Shown here piece by piece: positions 8,653-17,328 of a stretch of 64,000 nt of DNA. Each line of letters starts with the position of its first letter. Within the stretch, counting starts at the first letter, position 1. Under the pieces are notes generated by a model. It was not told where the DNA came from. It did no database searches and saw nothing but the letters and a program-made list of their open reading frames with translations. This DNA is from Flammeovirga yaeyamensis (lineage in GTDB: Bacteria > Bacteroidota > Bacteroidia > Cytophagales > Flammeovirgaceae): positions 1,302,001-1,366,000 of the forward strand of contig NZ_CP076133.1 of the NCBI RefSeq assembly GCF_018736045.1. The letters are read 5' to 3'. The translations under genes and the position numbers were made by a program.

Positions 8653-8890
8653 CACTGAGAGAGGACAAACTCAGTTTATAAACCTATATAATACTAACGA
8701 AGTGTTCATTGCAAAACCAATTCTTTGGAATTGGCGATTGATGATTGTACGGGAGGGTGACTTTGTTGCTCTTCCGTTTCAAAAAAGTATTTCTTCTAGA
8801 GTAGAGTAATTCTATTCTTGTATTAAATAGACAATTGTAAACCTATGGCGATGTGTGACTATTTATTCCCATAATGACCAAATACAAAAA

Positions 8891-8974
8891 ATGATCAAAA
8901 AATTCAAGATCTTATTTATAGTAATGATCTACCCAGCAATATGTAGCATTTGCTACATGTTAGGTCATCTATAA
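8891..8974 (+). CDS. Possible 27-residue membrane peptide
   Basis: A short frame encodes MIKKFKILFIVMIYPAICSI and a seven-residue tail, a basic start followed by one hydrophobic segment. It lies in the 424-bp gap 8653-9076 that has no other plausible gene. There is no strong ribosome-binding site. It could be a small membrane peptide, a leader, or chance. The rest of the gap holds nothing I can name except the terminator at 9044. Confidence 0.25.
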   Translation: MIKKFKILFIVMIYPAICSICYMLGHL

Positions 8975-9043
8975 AAAAAGAAAACCTACTCAATTAAGAA
9001 TTGATGTAATTGGTAAATATTAGAAAGTTTGAAGTATGTAAAA

Positions 9044-9068
9044 GTGGCCAAATATTTTATTTGGCCGC
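9044..9068. terminator. Bidirectional terminator between convergent units
   Basis: Stem GTGGCCAAAT/ATTTGGCCGC with one wobble pair. A T-run follows on the plus strand (CTTTTTA) and a shorter one on the minus strand. It sits 9 bp beyond the stop of the minus-strand WG-repeat gene. Confidence 0.75.
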
Positions 9069-9076
9069 TTTTTATA

Positions 9077-10672
9077 TTAATTTTCATCTAACTTATATTC
9101 ATTGCCATTCAAATCAACCATAAAATATTCATTATCATATCTTGCACCAAAAAGGCCTTTTTCCCAGAAATTATACAGAGGGAAAAAGTTTGTATCCATA
9201 CTTTTATATTTAGGTTCTATTATTATCTGACCATCTGATGAAACAATGCCATATAATCTATCTTTCCATTTTGTTCCATTTTCAATTAAATTGATTAGAG
9301 TTAAAAATTCAAGGTTATTGTAACCATTATTTAAGAATCTACCTAATTCCTTTTGTTCAAATTCCATAAGAATTTTCTTAGTGCGAAAGTTGAAGAGTTC
9401 TACTTTTTCAATATCATTTTCTATAAGAGTCATTTCAATATAATCCGGAAGACCATAAATTTTTCTGAATTTTTTATAATTACCAGAGACCAAAATATTT
9501 CCACTTTCATCAATTAATTCTCTATCAAATAATTTTGATTTTTTTTCATTAAATAGTGGAGCAGCTGAATATAATAAAGGGGTTTGATTATGAATTGTAA
9601 GATATTCATACTTATAATCAAAAGGGTCAATGATTAATTCTTTAGTGGAAATTTTTAAAAGGCCTTTAGAATCTCTGATATAATAATGTTCGTATTCTTT
9701 TGGAAGTTCTTTTGTGGAAATTACCAAATAATCACCATCTTGAATGGATAAACCAATATAATTATATTTAGTTAAATCATAAACAAACTCACCTTTAGTA
9801 TTAATTATTATGGTCCTATCATCATCCAAAGTCTCTACTATAGCATATTGTCCATGAAATGAATTAAGATCGTTTTTATCTTTGTACTTAAAAGGGGTAA
9901 TTTGATTTAATTGAAGGTCAAAAAATGCTTTTTTTCCTTCTTTTACAGCAAATAAGTAATTTTCATTTTTGCATAATTTTATTTTCTCGTGAATTATATC
10001 AAGCAGTACATTTCCCTTAATATCAATAATTCCATATTTCCCATTATTGTATGCGATAAATAAATCGGTGTTTTTAATCGGTTTAATATCACGATACTTA
10101 GGTTCTAGTATCCATTCTTGATCTATATTCATAAGACCAGCTATGGTATAAATTCCTGTTTTGTTTTTAAAAATTGATGTAATGTAAAGATCATGTGTTT
10201 CATCATAAACTATGTTTACATATTTTGTTGGGAATACAAGATTTCCTTTTCTATCGGTTAAACCACTTAAAGTATATTTTTCTTCAAAAGCCATAATTTT
10301 TGCAAACCCATTTTTATTAAATTTTTCAATATCGAAATATTTAAAAGGGTGGATTTCATTTCCTTCACGATCAATCAAACCATAATAATAATTATCATCC
10401 TCTTCGTTATATTTTTTTAATACGGCAACTCCATGGTCAAAAGGAACTTTTATATGATCGTAATTGGCAGGGATAATAATTTGTTTATGGATATTCATAA
10501 ATCCCCATTTTTCATCTTTTTGATAAGGAATTAATAAATCCTCATCAATTTTATAATCAGACAAAAGATTAGATTTCGGTTCATTTTCAGCAGTTGTGGT
10601 CTTGTTTACTGCACATGATGATAGGAATATATATACTAAGAGAATAGTATATGTAATTAGTTGACTACTCAT
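9077..10672 (-). CDS. WG-repeat lipoprotein
   Basis: 531 residues with lipobox FLSSC (Cys20) and then a series of WG (KWG) repeats: DEKWGFMNIHKQIIIPANYD, YYYGLIDREGNEIHPFKY, LSGLTDRKGNLVFPTKYV, NGKYGIIDIKGNVLLDI and a last one near EKGLFGARYDNEYFMVDLNG. Each unit follows the pattern of a short beta blade with (W/Y)G(L/I)xDxxGxxxxPxxY. Such proteins are extracellular or surface-exposed. Their function is mostly unknown. It is a single gene. Confidence 0.85.
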   Translation of the reverse strand: MSSQLITYTILLVYIFLSSCAVNKTTTAENEPKSNLLSDYKIDEDLLIPYQKDEKWGFMNIHKQIIIPANYDHIKVPFDHGVAVLKKYNEEDDNYYYGLIDREGNEIHPFKYFDIEKFNKNGFAKIMAFEEKYTLSGLTDRKGNLVFPTKYVNIVYDETHDLYITSIFKNKTGIYTIAGLMNIDQEWILEPKYRDIKPIKNTDLFIAYNNGKYGIIDIKGNVLLDIIHEKIKLCKNENYLFAVKEGKKAFFDLQLNQITPFKYKDKNDLNSFHGQYAIVETLDDDRTIIINTKGEFVYDLTKYNYIGLSIQDGDYLVISTKELPKEYEHYYIRDSKGLLKISTKELIIDPFDYKYEYLTIHNQTPLLYSAAPLFNEKKSKLFDRELIDESGNILVSGNYKKFRKIYGLPDYIEMTLIENDIEKVELFNFRTKKILMEFEQKELGRFLNNGYNNLEFLTLINLIENGTKWKDRLYGIVSSDGQIIIEPKYKSMDTNFFPLYNFWEKGLFGARYDNEYFMVDLNGNEYKLDEN

Positions 10673-10812
10673 TTTTTAAGTTTTAGTTCGAAATACGAAA
10701 TTATGAAAAAAAATAATATTATGTATTTCAAAAACAATTTTAGTCTAATCGATTATCTGAAATTTTTATGGATAAGGTGAGAATGTTTCACTTATTAAGG
10801 TGAAAGACGCTA

Positions 10813-10847
10813 ACCTTATAATGTTGAAGACTTCAACATTATAAGGT
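10813..10847. repeat. Perfect 35-bp palindrome
   Basis: Arms of 17 bp (ACCTTATAATGTTGAAG and its exact complement) around one central base, with no U-tract on either side. A smaller hairpin (TTTCAC/GTGAAA) sits just before it. It lies between the WG-repeat gene and the RAYT gene. It may be another REP-like element; a terminator is less likely given the flanks. Confidence 0.6.
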
Positions 10848-10887
10848 GATTTTATGTAATGTATATTCTTTCATCAAAAATTGATTT

Positions 10888-11640
10888 TCAAATCATCCAA
10901 TCTTCTATAGCATAATCAGCAGCTGGCTCTAATACTGTATTACCTTCACCATTATTTAATTTATCCTTTTCCCATTTGGCTGGATTATCGATGATATATT
11001 TTGCGATTCTAGTGTATTCCTCATCATTTCTTATTATATATTCCCAATAATTGCGATGCCACAATCGCTTATTAAATCTCCTCCAATTTTTCTCCTTCAC
11101 CCCCTTTATATACTCATTCGTGGACATAGTTTTAAACCACTGCACAATCCTCCCAATAAAAATATCCCTCTCATATTGATCCCGTACGGGCAGACCCACG
11201 TGTCTGCCCTCCTTATAATAATTGAGATCGCTGCCCTCCTTATAATAATTGAGATCGCTGCCCTCTTTATTATGATTAAGATCCCTGCTATGATTTTTAT
11301 AATTTAAATCCCTCCCCACCTTATTAATATTGAGATCTCCGCCCTCCTTCTTAAAATTATCATCTCCACTTTCACCCTCCATAATCTCCACCATACAATG
11401 AAAATGATTCGGCATCACCACCATCTCCCTACATTTCACCACATCAAATTTCTCCTCCAATTTCCAATACCATTTCTCAACCATTTTTCCAGCATCATTC
11501 AAAATCATTTTCTGATTTTCAACCCTGCCAAATAAATGCAAACGGTTTCTTACACAAATAGTGATGAAGTATAATCCAGCTTTAGAATAATCGTATCCTT
11601 TTAGGCGAATGGATTGCCTGTTAGGTAGTTGCTTTTTCAT
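10888..11640 (-). CDS. REP-associated tyrosine transposase (RAYT, Y1_Tnp)
   Basis: 250-residue single-strand transposase of the IS200/RAYT type. The opening IRLKGYDYSKAGLYFITICV is typical. The HUH motif is MVVMPNHFHCMVEI. The C-terminal tyrosine helix is YTRIAKYIIDNPAKW. Family members are usually about 60 residues shorter. The excess is a low-complexity insert of six 9-residue units (consensus KEGSDLNYY) followed by RHVGLPVRD, encoded by 27-bp tandem repeats and a REP palindrome inside the gene. Matching REP copies lie upstream. It acts on REP-type palindromes rather than as an ordinary IS transposase. Confidence 0.88.
   Translation of the reverse strand: MKKQLPNRQSIRLKGYDYSKAGLYFITICVRNRLHLFGRVENQKMILNDAGKMVEKWYWKLEEKFDVVKCREMVVMPNHFHCMVEIMEGESGDDNFKKEGGDLNINKVGRDLNYKNHSRDLNHNKEGSDLNYYKEGSDLNYYKEGRHVGLPVRDQYERDIFIGRIVQWFKTMSTNEYIKGVKEKNWRRFNKRLWHRNYWEYIIRNDEEYTRIAKYIIDNPAKWEKDKLNNGEGNTVLEPAADYAIEDWMI
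11181..11209 (-). repeat. REP-like palindrome inside the RAYT gene
   Basis: GGGCAGAC (11188-11195) and GTCTGCCC (11202-11209) form an 8-bp hairpin with a 6-nt loop. It is preceded by GTAC, which is the centre of the palindrome CCCGTACGGG (11181-11190). The element is translated in frame as part of GRHVGLPVRD. The same unit occurs at 11808 and, degraded, at 12809. Confidence 0.8.
11210..11371 (-). repeat. Six 27-bp tandem repeats inside the RAYT gene
   Basis: Units start at 11210, 11237, 11264, 11291, 11318 and 11345. The first two are identical and the rest diverge progressively. 27 bp is nine codons, so length changes keep the frame. The copies next to the REP palindrome are the freshest, consistent with growth from that end. 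Confidence 0.85.
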
Positions 11641-11736
11641 GAATCGTTGTTTTTATGAGTAATAGCTAGTGGTGAAGGTAGGGATTGTGTGATTGATTTC
11701 CGAATGGTTTTTTGAGAATTGGGAATAATAATAGGG

Positions 11737-11837
11737 GGGGAGAAATAATAAGGAGGGCAGAAATATCTATGGAAAAAGGAGGGCAGCGATCTCAATTATA
11801 ATAAGGAGGGCAGACACGTGGGTCTGCCCGTACGGGG
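11737..11837 (+). repeat. REP palindrome plus 27-bp repeat units upstream of the RAYT gene
   Basis: An inverted copy of the array inside the gene. Degenerate and intact AGGAGGGCAGCGATCTCAAT units (about 11745-11804) lead into GGGCAGAC-loop-GTCTGCCC (11808-11829) and then GTACGGGG. Together with 11181-11371 it forms a large inverted repeat bracketing the 5' half of the RAYT gene. Confidence 0.8.
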
Positions 11838-11886
11838 AGAAGCATCTATTTCAATTTTTGATTTCTTTATATTTCATCCAATAATA

Positions 11887-12675
11887 TTAGAGGCATTTAT
11901 AATAGCCAAAGTTGATGTAATTTTGATAATAGAATTTTCCAATTAATCTATTGGTGGTGGAAGCGAATAGGCCATTGGTAGTATCAAGCTTTATTCCTAG
12001 CTCCAATTTGCATAATAAAGTATAGTGATAATGATCGAAAGTGATTCTGTTATCCAAAGTAGTTGCTAGCCAAAAATTATAATCTTCATATCCAATAATT
12101 GCTTCATATCGGCCGTAGGAAAATGATAATGGAGCCTCGGGTAATGGAGCAAATGGGATATTGGTTCTTATCTTTGATGCAAAGTAATTCTTCTTGTTCT
12201 TAAATTTCCATCCAAAGTAAACTGATGGCTCTATGATCCAATTATCGAAGCCACTTAAGTATTTCAGATTACCAGTCGGGAGTATCATTTTTACGGAGGT
12301 AGCTACGCCTTGGAATCCAGCTTTTTGATAATTCTTTGAATAATGATTCTTCGAATAGCTTACACTAAAATCACCCATAGTAGTAGTACTAATTCCATGA
12401 TCCCAAGCATTTGAAATGTTATATTCTAAGTTTAAGAAACTACTTTGATTCAACTGGAGTAAAGTATTTCCAGTCTGACTTACCAAATATTGTTCAGCAT
12501 CAAATTGATACACATCGATGTTGAAATCAATATAAGATAAATCGTAAAGGGACGATTTTAGCATCAGGTCTTTCCGATTATTCTGTGCAAATAAAGAATG
12601 CTCAATTGGTATTAGTAAGAATAAGAAAAACCAACTTTTAGGTTTGATATTAAATTGCGATAGTGGTGTATTCAT
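11887..12675 (-). CDS. Exported protein, probable outer-membrane barrel
   Basis: About 262 residues from the ATG at 12675; the frame also opens 21 bp earlier at a TTG, which is less likely. The signal peptide is SWFFLFLLIPIEHSLFAQ. The rest alternates polar and aromatic residues as in a beta-barrel (EPSVYFGWKFKNKKNYFASK, SYGRYEAIIGYEDYNFWLAT). I cannot assign a family. It may be related to the MetA-type barrels such as 1258-2082. It is followed by the upstream REP array of the RAYT gene. Confidence 0.65.
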   Translation of the reverse strand: MNTPLSQFNIKPKSWFFLFLLIPIEHSLFAQNNRKDLMLKSSLYDLSYIDFNIDVYQFDAEQYLVSQTGNTLLQLNQSSFLNLEYNISNAWDHGISTTTMGDFSVSYSKNHYSKNYQKAGFQGVATSVKMILPTGNLKYLSGFDNWIIEPSVYFGWKFKNKKNYFASKIRTNIPFAPLPEAPLSFSYGRYEAIIGYEDYNFWLATTLDNRITFDHYHYTLLCKLELGIKLDTTNGLFASTTNRLIGKFYYQNYINFGYYKCL

Positions 12676-12808
12676 TAGAATAGACTTTTTTTTCAAAAGG
12701 GAAATCTATTCTATCGATGCCTATGGCGATAACTTTTTTTATGATTTATCATTTGAGCCATTCCAAGAATTGGGATGGTTCTTTTTTTAATATGTGGCTT
12801 TTTAATGA

Positions 12809-12840
12809 GGACAGACACTTGGGTTTGCCTGTACGTAGGG
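12809..12840 (+). repeat. Degenerate REP-like palindrome
   Basis: GGACAGAC, six-base loop, GTTTGCCT, then GTAC and GTAGGG. It is the same layout as the palindromes at 11181 and 11808 with several base changes. It lies just past the stop of the AraC gene 12845-13822 and could also act as its 3' hairpin. Confidence 0.65.
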
Positions 12841-12844
12841 GTAA

Positions 12845-13822
12845 TTATATTTTTGGTAGACTTGATTTTCTTTCTTTAAGTGGAGATATCCCATATTCCT
12901 TGATATATAATCGTGTTAAATGAGATGAATGAGAAAATCCTAATTCTGCAGCTATCTCCGACATAGGCATATCGGTGTTGAGTACCAATTTCTGTGCTCT
13001 GAAAAGTCGCTCTTTCATAACATACTGATGAGGCGAATGCCCAAATACAAGCTGAAAGCTTTTTCTAATTTTTTGGACATTCATTCCATATTCCTTACTC
13101 AATTCTTCTATGGTTTGAGGATGATCGAGCTGATCAGATAGTTTATTTTTAATTTGATATACCATATTTACTAAATCTTTCGATAAAGAGACTTTTTGAT
13201 TTAGAATTCGATGTTTATAAAATTGAGCAAGATAAAGGGCCACTAACTTAAACGATACCGCAAAGGTTAATCCTTTATTTCCTATTTCACTCTTTTGAAT
13301 ATCAAAAAGTTCTTTGATACAGTATTCCATTTCTGGAGTCAATCTTTCGAAGAAGAGCCAATAATCTTTTTGACTGATGTACTTCTCAAAAGAATTCCAT
13401 TTATCATCTTCAAGATGCTGAATAAACTGTTTTTCTATTCTAATCGTCACCCCTTTATAGGGTGAATTTGATTTTAAAATTAGTTGAGATGGATGGGTAG
13501 AGTTATACAACACAGCACCTTCTTGATGATTTTTCCCAAAAGTATATCCTTCTTGAATTACTTCTGAATCAAGTACAAATCTAAAAGTGAGTACATCTTT
13601 TTCCTGAGGTTTTTCTTTGAGTATGAAGTCTTTATTAAGATCAAATTCTCCAACCATAATATTTACTTGATGATTAAATAAATCATGCAACCAAATCGTT
13701 GCTTTACCATGGTGATTATCGATGAAGTAATGAGCATCATCCCATACACCACCATCAAACTTTGTGGTAGCCTCTATTATTTCTTTTGTTGTATCGGAAT
13801 AATTTAATTGATAATGATCCAT
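12845..13822 (-). CDS. AraC-family transcriptional regulator next to the sulfatase
   Basis: 325 residues from the ATG at 13822, matching the length of its paralogs. The frame extends to 13975, but that extension runs through the divergent promoter. The sensor region (GGVWDDAHYFIDNHHGKATI and on) is followed by the AraC double HTH (IEELSKEYGMNVQKIRKSF and PMSEIAAELGFSHSSHLTRL). It is divergent from the arylsulfatase 13978-16365 with 155 bp between start codons, so it is the likely regulator of that gene. Confidence 0.92.
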   Translation of the reverse strand: MDHYQLNYSDTTKEIIEATTKFDGGVWDDAHYFIDNHHGKATIWLHDLFNHQVNIMVGEFDLNKDFILKEKPQEKDVLTFRFVLDSEVIQEGYTFGKNHQEGAVLYNSTHPSQLILKSNSPYKGVTIRIEKQFIQHLEDDKWNSFEKYISQKDYWLFFERLTPEMEYCIKELFDIQKSEIGNKGLTFAVSFKLVALYLAQFYKHRILNQKVSLSKDLVNMVYQIKNKLSDQLDHPQTIEELSKEYGMNVQKIRKSFQLVFGHSPHQYVMKERLFRAQKLVLNTDMPMSEIAAELGFSHSSHLTRLYIKEYGISPLKERKSSLPKI

Positions 13823-13829
13823 GTATTTA

Positions 13830-13894
13830 TATCGTTTTATGCAAAAAAAACTCTTTTTTGTGTCTTTATAGCATAAATAGATCAAATAGTTTTG
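13830..13894 (+). promoter_or_regulatory. Sulfatase promoter with a weak form of the shared operator
   Basis: TAGTTTTG (13887-13894) fits TAnnTTTG. The 21 bp lying 36 bp upstream (13830-13850) match the shared operator in 14 of 21 positions, and a second T-rich block (CTCTTTTTTGTGTC) sits in the corresponding second-half position. It is a plausible paralog-specific variant, much less certain than copies A to C. Confidence 0.4.
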
Positions 13895-13977
13895 TGATTG
13901 AGAGAAAAAAGATAAAGTATTAACCAATAGATACGAAGGAGAAGACTTTATCACCCATAAAATATAAATAATCAATC

Positions 13978-16365
13978 ATGAAGAATTTAAGATTAATGGT
14001 GGTTGCCATTTTATTTAGCTTTTCTGTTTTCGGACAGGAGATCAATAAGGAAGAAATAAATGCAATTCCTTACCCTTTAGAGAAATGGAATGGTGTTCAG
14101 AAAAAAACATTAAAAGACTCCAAACCTGATTTTATATCTCCAAAGAAGGCTCCCGAAGGCTCACCTAATGTATTAGTCATTATGTTGGATGATACTGGAT
14201 ATTCTAGTGCATCCTCTTTTGGAGGTTCTATGAATACCCCTGCTTTTGATCGTATAGGTGATGAAGGAGTTCGTTACACACATATGTCAGTAAATGCAAT
14301 CTGTTCACCTACACGTGGTTCTTTACTCACTGGGTATAATATGCATCAAATTGGTACTGGTGTTATTAACGAAGCAGCAACAGGTTACCCTGGCTATAGC
14401 TCTGATATTGACTATACAACACCTTCAGTAGCTAAGATCTTGAAAGATAATGGTTATGCTACAGCCGCTTTTGGTAAGTGGCACAATACTAAATTGGAGG
14501 ATGCCTCACCTGCTGGACCATTCGAAGGTTGGCCGACGGGTATGTGGGGATTTGAATTTTTCTATGGTTTTATGGGTGGAGAAACGAATCAATTTTTCCC
14601 ATTACTTTATCAAGGTACAACACCAATCGACACACCCACCGAAAATGCAGATGGATCACAATATCATATTTCTGCAGATATGGCTGACCAAACCATTAAA
14701 TGGTTAGATAACTGGAAAGGTTTACGTGACGATCCATTCTTTATTTACTATGCTCCAGGAGCTGTACATGCACCAATTCATGTACCCGACGATTGGAGAG
14801 ATAAATACAAAGGTCGTTATGAAGAAGGATACGAGACATTACGTCTAGAGCAATTCCAAAAGCAAAAGGAGATTGGTCTAGTACCTCAAGATGCTGAACT
14901 TGTTGACTGGCCAACTTCAATCCCTGCTTGGGATTCATTTAGTGAAGAGGGAAAAGTATATCTTCGTCGTCAGATGGAGGTAAATGCAGCTTTTCTTGAG
15001 TATACAGATTTTCATATCGGTCGTGTAATAACACACTTAGAAGAAATGGGAGAGTTGGATAATACATTTGTCATGTATCTTACAGCCGACAATGGATGTT
15101 CTGCCGAAGGAACACCTACAGGCTCATGCTCCGAATTATTGACTGTAAATGGTTTTCCCGAATTTTCTATGGAAGAGCAATTGGAAATGCTTGATAAATT
15201 GGGTGGTTTAGAAGAATGGGGAGGTCCAAATCTAGCAAATCACTATGCGGTAGGTTGGTCTTATGCTTCATCAACTCCTTTTCAATGGACAAAGCAAATG
15301 GCCTCTCATTTTGGTGGTGTCATGACAAGTACTGCTATTCGCTACCCAAAAGAAATTAATGCTAGAGGAGAGTGGAGACGTCAATTTCAAAACGTAACAG
15401 ATATTGTTCCTACTATTCTTGATGTAACAGGTGTACCTGCTCCTGATTATGTAAATGGACAGAAACGCATGGAGTACCCTGGTGTTTCGATGCGTTATGC
15501 ATGGAATGATACAGATGCTAAAACAAATCATAAAACACAATATTTCGAAACACTCGGTTTTATTGGTATATATCATGATGGATGGAGTTTAGCAGCAGAA
15601 CCTTATCGTGTACCATGGTTGTTCGATGCTCAAGCACTGGCAAACCTTGGTAATCTAGACCCTGATAATATTGGTTGGGAGCTTTATTACATCGACGAAG
15701 ATCCAATACAATCAAAGAATATCGCAGATCAACATCCTGAAAAAGTAAAAGAACTAGAGAAACTTTTTTGGGTAGAGGCTGAAAAATACAATGTATTTCC
15801 TGTTGGAGCAGGTTTAGGTACACTTCTTCAACCGGAGTCAAGTACTGCAAAAGGAGCAAAAAAATATTGGGAGTTCACAACCAATACCTACAGAGTTCCT
15901 GAAATGGCAGGTCCCGAAATTAAGACCAATGATTTTGAAGTAAACGCATATATTACAGCGGATGAAACTACTGAAGGAGTAATCTATGCTCTTGGTGAAC
16001 ATATGGGTGGACAAGCACTTTATATCGTCGATGGTCAACTGATGTTTACTTATCAGACATTAGGTTATTATACATATGAGTCAAAAGGCACACAAATTCC
16101 TTATGGAGATATTAAGGTGACTTTAAAACATACTGTTACTGAACGTAAGATTACAGGCCCTGCAGATGTAGAACTTTATATTAATGATCAATTGGTTGAG
16201 ACTGTAAAAGTTGGACATACAGTAAGTGTAATGTACGGTGGCCACGAAACATTTGATATCGGTCGTGATGAAGGTATGCCGGTGTCACATCATTATGAGG
16301 ATAAAGGTAAGTTTAAGTTTACAGCGGGTCAGTTGAAAAAGGTGACTTTTGAGATAGGAGAATAA
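13978..16365 (+). CDS. Arylsulfatase (S1-type, FGly sulfatase)
   Basis: 795-residue exported sulfatase. The signal peptide ends near FSFSVFGQE. The metal site starts with LVIMLDDTG (D71/D72). The formylglycine motif is CSPTRGSLLTG (C109), the canonical C-x-P-x-R. TADNGCSAEG provides the distal D-N metal pair. The C-terminal ~180 residues form a beta-sandwich extension (YALGEHMGGQALYIVDGQLM), as in the long arylsulfatase A-like members, probably subfamily S1_4. It removes sulfate esters from an unknown, probably algal, substrate. It needs an FGly-generating enzyme, which is not in the window. A strong terminator follows. Confidence 0.9.
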   Translation: MKNLRLMVVAILFSFSVFGQEINKEEINAIPYPLEKWNGVQKKTLKDSKPDFISPKKAPEGSPNVLVIMLDDTGYSSASSFGGSMNTPAFDRIGDEGVRYTHMSVNAICSPTRGSLLTGYNMHQIGTGVINEAATGYPGYSSDIDYTTPSVAKILKDNGYATAAFGKWHNTKLEDASPAGPFEGWPTGMWGFEFFYGFMGGETNQFFPLLYQGTTPIDTPTENADGSQYHISADMADQTIKWLDNWKGLRDDPFFIYYAPGAVHAPIHVPDDWRDKYKGRYEEGYETLRLEQFQKQKEIGLVPQDAELVDWPTSIPAWDSFSEEGKVYLRRQMEVNAAFLEYTDFHIGRVITHLEEMGELDNTFVMYLTADNGCSAEGTPTGSCSELLTVNGFPEFSMEEQLEMLDKLGGLEEWGGPNLANHYAVGWSYASSTPFQWTKQMASHFGGVMTSTAIRYPKEINARGEWRRQFQNVTDIVPTILDVTGVPAPDYVNGQKRMEYPGVSMRYAWNDTDAKTNHKTQYFETLGFIGIYHDGWSLAAEPYRVPWLFDAQALANLGNLDPDNIGWELYYIDEDPIQSKNIADQHPEKVKELEKLFWVEAEKYNVFPVGAGLGTLLQPESSTAKGAKKYWEFTTNTYRVPEMAGPEIKTNDFEVNAYITADETTEGVIYALGEHMGGQALYIVDGQLMFTYQTLGYYTYESKGTQIPYGDIKVTLKHTVTERKITGPADVELYINDQLVETVKVGHTVSVMYGGHETFDIGRDEGMPVSHHYEDKGKFKFTAGQLKKVTFEIGE

Positions 16366-16370
16366 ATATT

Positions 16371-16402
16371 ATGGATGATTTGATTTTTTTCAAGTCATCC
16401 AT
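16371..16402 (+). terminator. Terminator of the arylsulfatase
   Basis: An 11-bp stem (ATGGATGATTT/AAGTCATCCAT, one wobble pair) 6 bp past the stop, with ATTTTTC after the stem. Confidence 0.85.
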
Positions 16403-16426
16403 TTTTCTATTAGGTTAAAGGCTCTT

Positions 16427-16650
16427 ACACATTATTACCACCCTCATTATTTAACTTTTCCTTCTTCCATTTGGCAGGATTATCGATGAAATATTTTACT
16501 ATACGAGAGTATTCTCTATTATTTCTAATAATGTCGATACCATAATTGCTTATTAAATATCCTACAATTCATTTCCTTTACCCTCCTTATATACTCATTT
16601 GTACTCGTTGTTTTAAACCACTTCACAATCTCTTAAAAAATCATGGGTAC
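16427..16650 (-). pseudogene. Decayed 3' fragment of a RAYT transposase gene
   Basis: This stretch aligns, on the same strand, with the 3' part of the RAYT gene at about 10931-11160: shared blocks include CATTTGGC(A/T)GGATTATCGATG, GCTTATTAAAT and TTTAAACCACT. Small indels break the frame and the 5' half with the HUH motif is absent. It is a dead second copy and shows past RAYT mobility or duplication in the region. The rest of the 16366-16776 gap holds nothing else I can name. Confidence 0.8.
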
Positions 16651-16776
16651 ATTATTTTAATTTGAAGAACTTTTTACCTAATTATTAAAGTAGTAGCCGA
16701 AGTTGATATATAAATAACTCGTTAGTAACTTTGAAAACCTAAAATCCAAGTCCAAATCACCTTCGTTTATTAGAAA

Positions 16777-17220
16777 ATGAAACCAAAATACATCATCAGT
16801 TCATGCCTAGTTGGAGTAAAATGTCGCTATAACGGCACTTGTTCCTCTACAATCAATCTAAATGATATGATTGAAAAGGGCGAAGCCATTGACGTCTGTC
16901 CAGAAGTAATTGGAGGTTTACCGACCCCACGAGAACCCGTAGAAATTCAACAGACAGAGGACGGAATTCAAGTTACAAGTAAAACGGGAAATAATTATAC
17001 AAATCAATTTTTAAAATCAGCAGAAGAAGTATTAAGTATTTGTAAGGAAAATAATATTACTCATGCAATTCTTCAATCTAGAAGTCCGTCTTGTGGTTTT
17101 GGGAAAATCTATGATGGTACATTCACTGGTAATTTAATTGATGGAAATGGAGTGGTTGCAGATGCATTAGATAAGAATGGAATTAAAGTGATAACGGATG
17201 AGGAGTTTGCTTCGAAATAA
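16777..17220 (+). CDS. DUF523 / TudS-like desulfidase family protein
   Basis: 147-residue DUF523 protein, full length for the family. Conserved cysteines sit at SSCLVG (C10), VCPEVIGGLPTPREP (C41) and SRSPSCGFG (C106). In characterised TudS members three such cysteines hold a [4Fe-4S] cluster used for thiouracil desulfidation. Many DUF523 proteins are uncharacterised, so the substrate is open. It stands alone at the start of the accessory region. Confidence 0.85.
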   Translation: MKPKYIISSCLVGVKCRYNGTCSSTINLNDMIEKGEAIDVCPEVIGGLPTPREPVEIQQTEDGIQVTSKTGNNYTNQFLKSAEEVLSICKENNITHAILQSRSPSCGFGKIYDGTFTGNLIDGNGVVADALDKNGIKVITDEEFASK

Positions 17221-17328
17221 ACATTAATCAAAAATTCAAGTATATTGTATATTATAACTTTAAAATACTATTATCATTTTAATAGCTATTTTAACTTGAA
17301 TTTCTAAACTTAAAGCAAGCAATCTAAA

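Noticed and set aside
8588-8809. 73-residue plus-strand frame overlapping the BamA-like gene end
   Set aside because: It begins inside the barrel gene in another frame and has no protein-like features.
11056-11307. Plus-strand frame antisense to the RAYT gene
   Set aside because: It is a shadow created by the 27-bp repeats and the low-complexity reverse complement; the RAYT frame carries the conserved motifs.
11210-11371. 27-bp repeats resembling a small CRISPR array
   Set aside because: The units are directly adjacent with no spacers, they diverge gradually, and they lie inside a coding frame as 9-codon repeats.
12717-12923. Plus-strand 68-residue frame
   Set aside because: It runs through the REP-like palindrome and into the antisense of the AraC 3' end, with no start context or family resemblance.
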